Positions 29,765 to 39,008 of a stretch of DNA of 51,920 bases are shown in pieces. Numbering within the stretch: position 1 is the stretch's first letter; each line of letters opens with the position of its first letter. Below the pieces are notes generated by a model. The model was given only the letters and a program-made list of their open reading frames with translations, was not told the DNA's origin and did no database searches. Source of the stretch: Candidatus Woesearchaeota archaeon (lineage in GTDB: Archaea; Nanobdellota; Nanobdellia; Woesearchaeales; BS150m-G63). The translations under genes and the position numbers were made by a program. The stretch covers positions 1 through 51,920 of the forward strand of contig JADHVD010000008.1 in the NCBI GenBank assembly GCA_016784165.1, read 5' to 3'.

Positions 29765-31198
29765 TTAAATATTTAATGTTGAACTATTGGAATGGGAAAT
29801 AAATATTCTTCCTTTAGCACTTTTAAATTTAATAACTGCAGGACTTAATCTCAAAGCTCCTAAAATGCTTAATTTAGATTTTATCTTGTAAGTTATCATT
29901 CTTTCTTCAAAACCTTCTAATAAATCAATATTCCATTTTAGTAAAGTTCCTTTTACATCATGAGTCATAACTTTAGTAGGTTTTAAAGTTCCTAAATAAT
30001 CTTCTTTAACAAGATTTGCAATATTGGGTATTTTTTCTATAACTCTAATATTCTCATTTTTACTTTTAGTTCTATTTTTGATATTCAGAGTTATTTTTAT
30101 TTTAGAAATTCCACCTTCTTGTATTTCTAATACTTCTGCTTTTTTCTTTATGATCACAGAACTTCTCGTTAAGAAATATAACACCACAATAACAATTAAA
30201 ATTATACTTAATGCAAACAAAGATCTAAAGTTTTCAGTATAACTAACCTCTATTTTTTGAGATGGTTCAAGCACCAACTCCCAAACCAAGTAATCATTTC
30301 CTTCTTCTGTAAGTAATTTAGTTTTTGGTTCTGTAATTGTGAATAAACTTCTAAACCAGTTAGTTGGAATCTTATATAATTCAGAACCTTGAGTGTTCCC
30401 ATCATTTAGAATAACTACTTTAGTTTTTGTCTTCAAAAATTCTTTTTGAGTTATTGGAGTATCAACAAAAGCAGAATAACTTACAATCTCAATATTTTCT
30501 TTATCTGGACTGAATACAATATCTCCTGTAGAAACCGTTGCTATTAAAACATCATTTCTTGGATCTGTTACAGGACTTAAAGTTATCACAAAAGTTTCAG
30601 TTCTTTCTTCTAAAGGACCCAATGGAACTATTCTTTTTTTATGTATCAATCCACTATTAGTGGTTAAATCAATTGTAACTTCTTCTAAATCCAAAATATT
30701 AGTGTTTTTTAGATTTACTTTTACAGTGAATTTTCCTCTTGGATCTATTTTAATAGGATCAACAAGCATTGTGGTAATAACAAAAGGAAGATAATCTTGC
30801 ATTTCTAATCCAGTAGATTTGATATAAACAGTAACATCTTCACTATCTGTAGTGCCAGTTGACTGCATAGTGACAATTATAGGTAATTTTTTTGGTCCTG
30901 CAGAAATTCTGTTTGGCGGTATAAGTTGAAGTATTGTTGAATCTGAAGATTGAGCAGGAATCACCATTCCACTAAAATAATCAGATAAAGGATTAGACAT
31001 CAAATCCCATAGCACATCAGAACTAAATTTAAATGTTTGTTCTGTATCTAGGTGATTTTCTACAGTAACATTAAAACTCGCACTTTCATTTTTATAGATT
31101 CTATCATTTATTGATTCAACAGAAACATGAAAATCCCCTGCAAATGCAATGGGAATTAAGAAAATCATTATTGCAATAAGTAATGTTTTACGATTCAT
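29765..31198 (-). CDS. membrane-anchored extracellular beta-domain protein
   Basis: Signal peptide MNRKTLLIAIMIFLIPIAFAG, CARDB/NEW3-like repeats, TM near aa 360; internal ATG at 31198 preferred. Confidence 0.6.
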   Translation of the reverse strand: MNRKTLLIAIMIFLIPIAFAGDFHVSVESINDRIYKNESASFNVTVENHLDTEQTFKFSSDVLWDLMSNPLSDYFSGMVIPAQSSDSTILQLIPPNRISAGPKKLPIIVTMQSTGTTDSEDVTVYIKSTGLEMQDYLPFVITTMLVDPIKIDPRGKFTVKVNLKNTNILDLEEVTIDLTTNSGLIHKKRIVPLGPLEERTETFVITLSPVTDPRNDVLIATVSTGDIVFSPDKENIEIVSYSAFVDTPITQKEFLKTKTKVVILNDGNTQGSELYKIPTNWFRSLFTITEPKTKLLTEEGNDYLVWELVLEPSQKIEVSYTENFRSLFALSIILIVIVVLYFLTRSSVIIKKKAEVLEIQEGGISKIKITLNIKNRTKSKNENIRVIEKIPNIANLVKEDYLGTLKPTKVMTHDVKGTLLKWNIDLLEGFEERMITYKIKSKLSILGALRLSPAVIKFKSAKGRIFISHSNSSTLNI

Positions 31199-31297
31199 TG
31201 TTTGTACCCTTTTTAGTGCAAACCCTGAAGACAGGTTAAATAAGTCTCCATGTTCCAACCACCTTTTATAATTACTTTTTATTTATACTCTTTAATA

Positions 31298-31570
31298 TAT
31301 AAACTTTTCTTTTTAAAAAGTTTATGCTCAAAGACAAAAAGTCTTTTTGTATAAACTTTTCTTTTTTATCAGAACAGGACTTATTAAATGGGGCTGCCGC
31401 AGATTTTTTCAAAAATCTGATCAAAAGATGTGGAACCTGCGCGTTGCTTGGTTCCCCCAACTCTTTCGCTTCGCTTAGTTACTTTTTTATTGAAACCTTT
31501 AAGAATTTTTTAATTCTTAAAGGTTTTATTAAATACTGTGGAGTTTCGTTTTTTTACGAAATTCCATAGT
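31298..31570. other. non-coding region with consecutive stem-loops
   Basis: Stem-loops 31301-31323, 31330-31346 (enclosed by aaaagtttat/ataaactttt), 31400-31419, 31432-31455, 31493-31526 (15 bp), 31535-31570 (15 bp, 2 G-U). Confidence 0.7.
31388..31399 (-). repeat. 12-bp copy of the adjacent tRNA 3' end
   Basis: atggggctgccg, identical to 31600-31611 at the tRNA 3' boundary. Confidence 0.8.
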
Positions 31571-31600
31571 CTTTACTTTTACCTATTTGAGTAATATATA

Positions 31601-31721
31601 TGGGGCTGCCGTGATTTGAACACGGGTTACTAGCTGTTCATGTCACAGCAAGGAAATATAAGGTATCTCCCTCTCCATGAACCCCGAGCTAGTGTCATAG
31701 ACCAGGCTAAACCACAGCCCC
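31601..31721 (-). tRNA. intron-containing tRNA, probably tRNA-Pro (CGG or GGG)
   Basis: Acceptor GGGGCTG/CAGCCCC-A, T-arm CCGTG-TTCAAAT-CACGG, anticodon stem CTAGC/GCTAG separated by ~45 extra nt containing GTTCATG/CATGAAC helix. Confidence 0.75.
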
Positions 31722-31729
31722 TTTATTTA

Positions 31730-34216
31730 TTAATTAACTACACTAATGTGTTCGCTCTTACTAACTTTTAAAACTTTCTCAACAAAACTTTCTATCTTGT
31801 TTTCATGACTCACAATTATTGTTTGTTTTATCCCTAACTGCTCAAGCACATCACGCATCTTGTCTAATTGTTCTGTTGAGAACCCATCTGTTGGTTCATC
31901 CAATATTATTATATCTTTTGTTTTTATACTTTCAACAACATCATTTATCACTTTATTCAATGCAAGTCGATAAGCCAAAGCCAAAGCAGTCTTTTCACCT
32001 CCAGAGAGATTATCAATTTCAGTTTCATAACCGTTTTGCTCAATCACTGGTTTAAATTCATCATCCAACCGAGCATTCAATTCTTCATCCTCAAGAAGAA
32101 TATCAAACCATTTTGTAAATAATTCATTAAATTCAGTATAAACTTTAAGCATAACTTGTTTTTCCATTTTCACCATTAAATCCATAAAATTATCCTCTAG
32201 CCAATAACTTAACTCCTTTAATTTTTTAATTCCTTCTTTAGTTTTAAGTTTCTCAATAATTTCTGTTTTTAATATACTTCTCAATCGCTCAATACCATCA
32301 ACTTCTTTATTCAATACAGCACATTTAACTTCTAATTCTCTTTCTTCTTTTACTAATTCAGCAAAGATGAATCTTTCTTTATCGTAATTTTCTTTCACAC
32401 TTTCAAGACACTTAATTTTTTTTCTTAACTCCATTTTTTTAACATTAATTTTACCAACTTCTTTTTTTATTATATCTTGCAATTTAATTAACTCATCAAC
32501 CCTTTTCTTTTTGTCCTCAAAAATTATTTTCAAATTATTTCTTTCTTTAATTTTATTCAACAATTCTTTTAACCTATTAATTTCATTAATTTTATCGTCA
32601 AGATTTATTTGATTTAATTGATTAATTTTTTCCATAAATTCTGTTTTATCTTTGACAGCTAAAGCAACTTTTTTCTGTTTTTCAATTAAAATATTTCCTG
32701 TTTCTTTTAATAATTTAACTTTCACACCCATTTCAAAAAATATTTTTTCTTTTTCTAACACCTTATCTAGTTTATTTTTTAAATTTTTAAGTCTTTTAGA
32801 AAATTCTTGTTTTTTAGCTTCTAAAAGATATGTAGATTTAGTATATTCTAATATTTTTTTATTTTCTAGTTGTTTTATGTGGTCTTTATGTTCTGAAGAA
32901 ACAGATTGTTTACAAAGGGGACAATTAATCAAACCAATTACTTTTTCTTTCAGCTCTTTTGAATTTTCTACTTTTATATTTGATTCGCTTAACCTTTTAT
33001 TTAATATTTCTAATTCTTTTTCAAATAAGATAATATTATTTTTAAATTCTTCTTTAACAATTATTTCTTTTTGAAGTTCTCTAAGTTTTGTTTCTTTAAT
33101 CATTAAATCTTTAGATAATTCTGCTTTCTTTTTTATTTCTAAATTGAGCTCATCCACCCTTTTTGTAATAACGCTTAATTTTTCATTTAAAATAATCTTT
33201 TCTTCCTTAATCTTATTTACTTCAGAAAGTTTTTTTTCAATCTCTTTAACAAACACAACTTCTTTTATACTCTGTTTATCAGAACTTTGGAGATCATTTA
33301 ATTCTTTTTGATCCTTAATTTCCAATAGTTTTATTTTTTCAATTAATTGAGCTGCTTCTTTTTCAACAATAACTAATTCTTTTTTGTTTCTAGAATCTTG
33401 AGTTATTTTTTCTATTAATTTTACATTTTCAATTTTAAAATCATTATCAAATTTATTAAATAGTTTAACATCTCTTTCAATTTTTTCTACCTCAATCTTT
33501 TTTTCAGAAACCTTTTTTTTATTTAATTCCAATTGAGGTCTAATCTTTTTAATCTTTATTTTTAATTCTTCTAATTCTTCATTTCTTTCTTTTTCACGTT
33601 TTATTTTTTCATCTAAATCAAATATTTGGGCATTCAATTCTCTAACTCTTTGTTTAATTTTCCTATTAAGAATTATAGTATTTTCCCTAATTCTTTTGTA
33701 TTTATCTATCTGAAAAACTCTTCTGAGAGTATCGAGTCTTTGTTCAGCATCTTCTAATAAAATTCGTTTCATTTCATCTTGAGGGGTATATACAGTATAA
33801 CGATAAATTAAAGATTTACTTTTTGATAAAAGTTCTTTCGGATAATTTAATAATTCAAGAATCCATGCTTTTAATTCAACAGCAGTACCATGTTTTTTTT
33901 CTTTATCAATAATAATATATCCAGAATCTTGTTGAACTCCATTCTTTCCCCTCTTCAAAACTCTTTTTATGGTGATTCTTTTTTTACCTATTTTTATATC
34001 TAATTCAACAGAACCTTCCATAGCACCATGCCTTAACAAAGAAGATCCACTGACAGAACCACGCATTAAACCGAATAAAGCAAATTCAATTGCTAAAAGT
34101 ATTGTAGATTTCCCACTACCAACATCTCCGCACAGTAGCATAGAACCACTAGGAAAAGAAATTTTTTGCTCTTTATAACTACGAATATTTTTTAATTCCA
34201 CCCACCTAATAATCAT
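31730..34216 (-). CDS. rad50: Rad50-like SMC-family ATPase
   Basis: GDVGSGKSTILLAIEFALFG, zinc hook CPLCKQ, NLSGGEKTALALAYRLAL, DEPTDGF. Confidence 0.92.
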   Translation of the reverse strand: MIIRWVELKNIRSYKEQKISFPSGSMLLCGDVGSGKSTILLAIEFALFGLMRGSVSGSSLLRHGAMEGSVELDIKIGKKRITIKRVLKRGKNGVQQDSGYIIIDKEKKHGTAVELKAWILELLNYPKELLSKSKSLIYRYTVYTPQDEMKRILLEDAEQRLDTLRRVFQIDKYKRIRENTIILNRKIKQRVRELNAQIFDLDEKIKREKERNEELEELKIKIKKIRPQLELNKKKVSEKKIEVEKIERDVKLFNKFDNDFKIENVKLIEKITQDSRNKKELVIVEKEAAQLIEKIKLLEIKDQKELNDLQSSDKQSIKEVVFVKEIEKKLSEVNKIKEEKIILNEKLSVITKRVDELNLEIKKKAELSKDLMIKETKLRELQKEIIVKEEFKNNIILFEKELEILNKRLSESNIKVENSKELKEKVIGLINCPLCKQSVSSEHKDHIKQLENKKILEYTKSTYLLEAKKQEFSKRLKNLKNKLDKVLEKEKIFFEMGVKVKLLKETGNILIEKQKKVALAVKDKTEFMEKINQLNQINLDDKINEINRLKELLNKIKERNNLKIIFEDKKKRVDELIKLQDIIKKEVGKINVKKMELRKKIKCLESVKENYDKERFIFAELVKEERELEVKCAVLNKEVDGIERLRSILKTEIIEKLKTKEGIKKLKELSYWLEDNFMDLMVKMEKQVMLKVYTEFNELFTKWFDILLEDEELNARLDDEFKPVIEQNGYETEIDNLSGGEKTALALAYRLALNKVINDVVESIKTKDIIILDEPTDGFSTEQLDKMRDVLEQLGIKQTIIVSHENKIESFVEKVLKVSKSEHISVVN

Positions 34217-34289
34217 AGAACCCTTAAAGTAAGAATTGTTTAAAAGGTTTTATGTAATTTAAACTATAATCCAGAATCCAACAACCAAC

Positions 34290-35171
34290 TTATTTAATTA
34301 AAGCAGCAGCACCTATTATTCCAGCGTTTTTACCCAATTTACCTTTCACAATATTTGCTTTATTTATTGCTCGTTTTTTTACTTCATCTTTTAATGAATG
34401 AGCGAAAAAGGTCCATGCTCCAGAAATACCTCCGCCAAGAATTATTTTATCAGGATCAAAAGCATTTGCTAAATTAGCAACAGCTATCCCTAAATATATT
34501 CCCATTTCTTTGAAAAGATGTATAGTGCTAGGATTTTTTTTCAAAGCAAGATTATAGATCTCTATAGGTTCTTCAACTCTCAATCCAAATGATTCTGCTA
34601 ACCTCATTAATCCACGTCGAGAAACATATTCTTCAATACACCCATCATTTCCACAACTTGCAATCATACCATTTAATTTAATAGTCATATGTCCAAGTTC
34701 GCCAGCATTTCCCTTACCATAATATAATTCTTTATTGATTATTATTCCACCACCAACTCCAGAACCAAGAGTCAATCCAACAAGATTTTTGCACCCTTTT
34801 CCAGCACCAAATAAAGATTCGCCAAGAATAAAACAATTAGCATCATTATTCAACACAACTTTAGTTTTAAATCTTTTTTTAATAATCTCTTTAATATTAA
34901 CTCCCTTAAGTGGAAGATTGGGGGTGTCTCCAACAACTCCAGTGATAGGGTTCAAAGGACCAGGACATCCAACACCTATTGAAGGGATTTTTTTGAATTT
35001 TTTAGACTTAACAATAAGAGATATAGCCTTTAGAATATTTTCAATAACAACTGCCTTGCCTTGTTCTGCTTCTGTTAGCACAACAATTTTTTTTAGCACC
35101 TTACCTTGACTAGTAATCAAACCAGCTTTAATTTCAGTGCCACCTATATCCACCCCTATTTTTAGTAGCAT
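34290..35171 (-). CDS. ROK-family glucokinase-like sugar kinase
   Basis: GVDIGGTEIKAGLI, GCPGPLNP, LTLGSGVGGGIIIN, CGNDGCIEEYVS. Confidence 0.9.
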   Translation of the reverse strand: MLLKIGVDIGGTEIKAGLITSQGKVLKKIVVLTEAEQGKAVVIENILKAISLIVKSKKFKKIPSIGVGCPGPLNPITGVVGDTPNLPLKGVNIKEIIKKRFKTKVVLNNDANCFILGESLFGAGKGCKNLVGLTLGSGVGGGIIINKELYYGKGNAGELGHMTIKLNGMIASCGNDGCIEEYVSRRGLMRLAESFGLRVEEPIEIYNLALKKNPSTIHLFKEMGIYLGIAVANLANAFDPDKIILGGGISGAWTFFAHSLKDEVKKRAINKANIVKGKLGKNAGIIGAAALIK

Positions 35172-35179
35172 ATAATGTT

Positions 35180-36385
35180 TTAAAGAACTTCTCCCATAAA
35201 AATGTTGTGTTTTGTTCTTGTTATTTTTACATTAACATTTCCTTTTTTATTACAATCAGGCAAAGTTATAACTCTATCTCTTGCAACAGCTATTTTTTCT
35301 CCAGGAATTCTTCCATCACCAACAATTTTTACCTTAACAATTTCATCTTTTTTGAAAGGTTTAGGTAGTTCATCAACTTTAGTTATCTTAAAATCAGTTT
35401 CATCTAAAATTAATCTCGTGTTATATTTTTTCTCTAACTCTTTTAATTTGCTATGGAATTCTGGCCAGGGAATTGATTTCGCAGGATTCTTTCCAAATCT
35501 ATATCTTAAAAAGTTCTGAAAACCAACTTTAATGGGGGAATTATTTCCAGCACCAATATCAATTGCAAAATCCATTATAGATCCCATTTCCTTATCATTA
35601 ACTCCAAAAATTATTACAGGGGTTATCATAACTCCCATTTTTTTTGCAGCATATCTAGCCATGTTTTGTGCATGCTCAGCATTATAATTTTTGCCACCAA
35701 TTTCTTTAGCAAGTTCATAATTTATAGCATTGATAGAATAATTCAATCGCACTTTTTTGAGTTTTGCTAATTCATCAATTATATTTTTAGTCAATAAAGT
35801 ACCATTAGTATCAATAGACACTAATTTTACATTTTTTATTTGAATTAAATCTTTAACTAACTCAACAATTTCATTGTAAAGAAAAGGTTCTCCTTGTCCC
35901 CCTATGTGTGCCTCAATCTTACAATCTTTAAATTCAACTAATTTCTTGAATTCTTCTACTAGATATTCTCTTTCAATAACAATATCTTTAGTTCTTTTAT
36001 CTTGATTTACAGAACAATAAATACAATCAAGATTACACCCACTTATGGGTTTTAATTCAATAAGATTAGTGCCCCTATCTACAATACCAAAAGAATTACT
36101 ACCCATTAAAGGAATTCCAGAATTTTGATGAATATATATTGTATTTTTTTTAGTTAAATCATTTGTTAAATTGTTTATATGGCTTGAAATTATAAAATTA
36201 AATTTTTTTATCGCCCTACTTTCTTTTATATTTTCAAATTCAATTTCATGTTTTTTTATTCTAAACTTCCCAATATCATCTAATATTTTTTTATCCACCT
36301 TAAATGAAAAAAGTTTGTATAGACTCACAACTAGGTATTTTTTTTCTTCCCTAAATCCTAAACTTTCAAATTTTAACACAACCAT
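35180..36385 (-). CDS. radical SAM protein with C-terminal TRAM-like domain
   Basis: GCNLDCIYCSV cluster motif, HIGGQGEPF, C-terminal DGRIPGEKIAVARDRVITLP. Confidence 0.85.
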   Translation of the reverse strand: MVVLKFESLGFREEKKYLVVSLYKLFSFKVDKKILDDIGKFRIKKHEIEFENIKESRAIKKFNFIISSHINNLTNDLTKKNTIYIHQNSGIPLMGSNSFGIVDRGTNLIELKPISGCNLDCIYCSVNQDKRTKDIVIEREYLVEEFKKLVEFKDCKIEAHIGGQGEPFLYNEIVELVKDLIQIKNVKLVSIDTNGTLLTKNIIDELAKLKKVRLNYSINAINYELAKEIGGKNYNAEHAQNMARYAAKKMGVMITPVIIFGVNDKEMGSIMDFAIDIGAGNNSPIKVGFQNFLRYRFGKNPAKSIPWPEFHSKLKELEKKYNTRLILDETDFKITKVDELPKPFKKDEIVKVKIVGDGRIPGEKIAVARDRVITLPDCNKKGNVNVKITRTKHNIFMGEVL

Positions 36386-36473
36386 ATTTTATTTTTATTA
36401 GTATTAGCTTAAATACTTTATGAAAATATTTATATATGACTCGGTTTTAATGCTTTAAGTCGGGGTAATAATT

Positions 36474-37403
36474 ATGTCAGATAAAGAAATTAATATAACT
36501 TATGAAACTCTTTTTGAATTCTCTCAAAGAGAAAAGAATAGAGAAGAACTTCAAAGTTTAGGGGATAATTTTTATGAAGATGTTTCACACTATATTCAAG
36601 AAAAAATCAAAATTCTACAAAAAGATCAAGGCACTTTAGATACTTTTTCAGAAGAGGAAAAAGAAAAAACAAGAACCCAATTGGGCAATATCAAAAGAAT
36701 TCTTACTCAACTCTATGAAAAGAGAGAGAAAAAGATAATCAACATGGCTACCCATAAATCCAGAGAGCCAGCTACATTGGTAGATGAATCTGTTATGCTA
36801 AATCATGAAAGTGAAATGTATAATCATTTTACTGATTTATTGAATAAATACAGGAAAGAAAAGTTAATGAGTCTTTTAAGCACAAAACCCGCACAACCAA
36901 CACAACCAACACAAGAATCAACAGAACAAACACAAGAACCAACACAACCAACACAAGAATCAACAGAACAAACACAAGAACAAACACAAGAATCAACAGA
37001 ACAAACACAACAAACACAAGAACAAACACAAGAATCAACAGAACAAACACAACAAACACAAGAACAAACACAAGAATCAACACCAGTCAAAGAAGAAGAA
37101 AAACCATTACAAGAAACAGAATCTCCAGAAACACACTTACAACAAGAATCAACACAAGAATCAATAAAACAAACAGAACAAACACAAGAACAAACAGAAA
37201 TTGCAAAATCTAAACAAGAAACATCAGACACTCAAGAAACACAAGAAAAAGAAACAAAAAGAATCAAATTTACACATTATGTTCCTAAATTCCTTGGAAG
37301 AGAGATGGAAGTGTATGGACCATTTGAACCAGAAGATATAGCAACACTCCCAATAGAATTAGCTAAGATCCTAATAACTAAAGGAAGGGCAGAAGAGATA
37401 TAA
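36474..37403 (+). CDS. GINS-like (Gins51/15-type) DNA replication protein with Thr/Gln/Glu repeat linker
   Basis: N-terminal helical domain (YETLFEFSQREKNREELQSLGDNFYEDVSHYI) and C-terminal VPKFLGREMEVYGPFEPEDIATLPIELAKILITKGRAEEI resembling the GINS B domain; upstream of L44e. Confidence 0.7.
   Translation: MSDKEINITYETLFEFSQREKNREELQSLGDNFYEDVSHYIQEKIKILQKDQGTLDTFSEEEKEKTRTQLGNIKRILTQLYEKREKKIINMATHKSREPATLVDESVMLNHESEMYNHFTDLLNKYRKEKLMSLLSTKPAQPTQPTQESTEQTQEPTQPTQESTEQTQEQTQESTEQTQQTQEQTQESTEQTQQTQEQTQESTPVKEEEKPLQETESPETHLQQESTQESIKQTEQTQEQTEIAKSKQETSDTQETQEKETKRIKFTHYVPKFLGREMEVYGPFEPEDIATLPIELAKILITKGRAEEI
36893..37085 (+). repeat. degenerate tandem repeat with an exact 42-bp unit (ESTEQTQQTQEQTQ)
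   Basis: agaatcaacagaacaaacacaacaaacacaagaacaaacaca repeated with 42-bp spacing at 36989 and 37031. Confidence 0.85.
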
Positions 37404-37458
37404 ATAACATCTCTAAAACAAAACATATTTAAATAGGCGTTTTCTCCCAAGTTTAACT

Positions 37459-37776
37459 ATGAAAAAGCCAAAAACTCTAAAGAGGCATTGCCCTCACTGT
37501 AAGAAACATACAGAACATAAAATAACTCAAGCTAAAAGAAAAACTCCTGGAAGTAAGCATCCACTTAGTGCAGGAAGCAAAAAGCGAATGAGGAGAAGAG
37601 GATTAGCAAGAGGGGTTGGAAATAGGGGAAAAATAAGTAGGGGGGCAATTTCTAGTTTTAAGATGACCGGGAAAAAATCAACAAAAAAATCAGATTTTAG
37701 ATATCAATGTAAGGAATGTAAAAAAAGTCATGTTCAAAAAAACGGAATAAGATCTAAAAGAGTGGAATTTGAATAA
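37459..37776 (+). CDS. rpl44e: ribosomal protein L44e
   Basis: MKKPKTLKRHCPHCKKHTEHKITQAK...SKKRMRRRGLARG. Confidence 0.93.
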   Translation: MKKPKTLKRHCPHCKKHTEHKITQAKRKTPGSKHPLSAGSKKRMRRRGLARGVGNRGKISRGAISSFKMTGKKSTKKSDFRYQCKECKKSHVQKNGIRSKRVEFE

Positions 37777-37847
37777 AAACAAGAAGACTAAAAAAACCAG
37801 CCTTCAAGATTTTATTCTCTTCTTAAAATATTAGAGGTCATAAAACA

Positions 37848-38021
37848 ATGGAACCAGAATCAAAATTTGTAAAAGTAAGATGTCCAAAGTGCAAAAATGA
37901 ACAAATAATCTTTGGTAAGGTATCAACAGAAGTAAAATGCCTTGTTTGCGATAAGGTATTAGCAGAACCAACTGGTGGAAAATCTAAAATTAAATCTAGA
38001 ATCTTGGAGGTTTTAGAATAG
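37848..38021 (+). CDS. rps27e: ribosomal protein S27e
   Basis: MEPESKFVKVRCPKCKNEQIIFGKVSTEVKCLVCDKVLAEPTGGKSKIKSRILEVLE; absent from ORF track. Confidence 0.93.
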   Translation: MEPESKFVKVRCPKCKNEQIIFGKVSTEVKCLVCDKVLAEPTGGKSKIKSRILEVLE

Positions 38022-38795
38022 ATGCTTTTTCAAAGGAGGGGTTTCCCCGAAGAAGATGAGTTTGTTATTTGTACAGTAAACAAAGTTTTTCCCCATTCTG
38101 TTTTTTGTACTTTAGATGAATTTAATAGAACCGGAGTTATTCATATTTCAGAAGTATCTCCAGGAAGAATAAGAAACATAAGAAATTTCGTAAAAGAAGA
38201 TAAAAAAGTAATTTGCAAAGTTCTAAGAATTGATCAAGAAAAAGGGCATATAGATTTATCCTTAAGGAGAGTTAATGATGCACAAAAAAGGGGAAAAACA
38301 AATGAGATTAAACAAGAACAATTAGCAGAAAAAATATTAGAATTTGTAACAAAAAATTTAGAATTAGATTTAAAAAAAACATATATGCAATTAACCGAAA
38401 CAATATTTAAAACATACCCTACACTTTATTCTTGTTTTGAAGAAGTTATAGAATCAGAATTAGACCTTTCTTCTTTAGGCATCGATAAAAAATTAGCAAA
38501 AGAATTAACAATAGTAATAAAACAAAGAATAAAACCAATAGAAGTTGAAATTAAAGGAATATTATATCTAACAAATTATGAACCCAATGGAGTAGAAATA
38601 ATTAAAGAAGTTTTAGAAAAAGCAAATTTGGATGAAAAAATCTCAATAACATATAAATCAGCAGGCCAATATAAAGTTTTAGTAAAATCATCAAACTATC
38701 CCGAAGCAGAAGAAATTCTAAAAAAAGCTACAGAAGAAGCAATCGACGAAATAGAAAAAAAAGGCGGAGAAGCTTCTTTTGAAAGAGACAAATGA
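38022..38795 (+). CDS. eif2a: translation initiation factor aIF2 alpha
   Basis: P(E)EDEFVICTVNKVFPHSVFCTLDEF..GVIHISEVSPGRIRNIRNFVKEDKKVICKVL. Confidence 0.95.
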   Translation: MLFQRRGFPEEDEFVICTVNKVFPHSVFCTLDEFNRTGVIHISEVSPGRIRNIRNFVKEDKKVICKVLRIDQEKGHIDLSLRRVNDAQKRGKTNEIKQEQLAEKILEFVTKNLELDLKKTYMQLTETIFKTYPTLYSCFEEVIESELDLSSLGIDKKLAKELTIVIKQRIKPIEVEIKGILYLTNYEPNGVEIIKEVLEKANLDEKISITYKSAGQYKVLVKSSNYPEAEEILKKATEEAIDEIEKKGGEASFERDK

Positions 38796-38965
38796 AACAC
38801 ATTCTCAAATGCATTTCATGTAATAGCTATACATTAAATGAAAAATGTAACTGTGGAAGCAAAGCAGTAAACCCAAAACCAGCAAAATATTCTCCAGAAG
38901 ATAAATATGCTAATTACAGAAGGAAAGTCAAAGAATCTTCATTAAAAGAGAAAAATCTTCTCTAA
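38792..38965 (+). CDS. nop10: H/ACA RNP protein Nop10
   Basis: MKHILKCISCNSYTLNEKCNCGSKAVNPKPAKYSPEDKYANYRRKVKESSLKEKNLL; overlaps aIF2 alpha stop; absent from ORF track. Confidence 0.93.
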   Translation: MKHILKCISCNSYTLNEKCNCGSKAVNPKPAKYSPEDKYANYRRKVKESSLKEKNLL

Positions 38966-39008
38966 TTTTAGAGATAAATTTATAAATCTATTCTCCATTA
39001 ATAAAAAA

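Noticed and set aside
31272-31569. Short ORFs across the stem-loop region (62 and 81 aa)
   Set aside because: Overlap on both strands, run through inverted repeats, no protein-like conservation pattern.
34735-35109. 124-aa + ORF
   Set aside because: Antisense of the ROK kinase gene.
36893-37085. Repeat tract considered as a CRISPR array
   Set aside because: In-frame protein repeat with no spacers; period 42 bp is continuous coding sequence.
36824-37231. Cys-rich 135-aa minus ORF that looks like a metallothionein-like protein
   Set aside because: Antisense of the ACA/CAA repeat tract of the GINS-like gene; Cys/Val/Ser periodicity follows from the DNA repeat.
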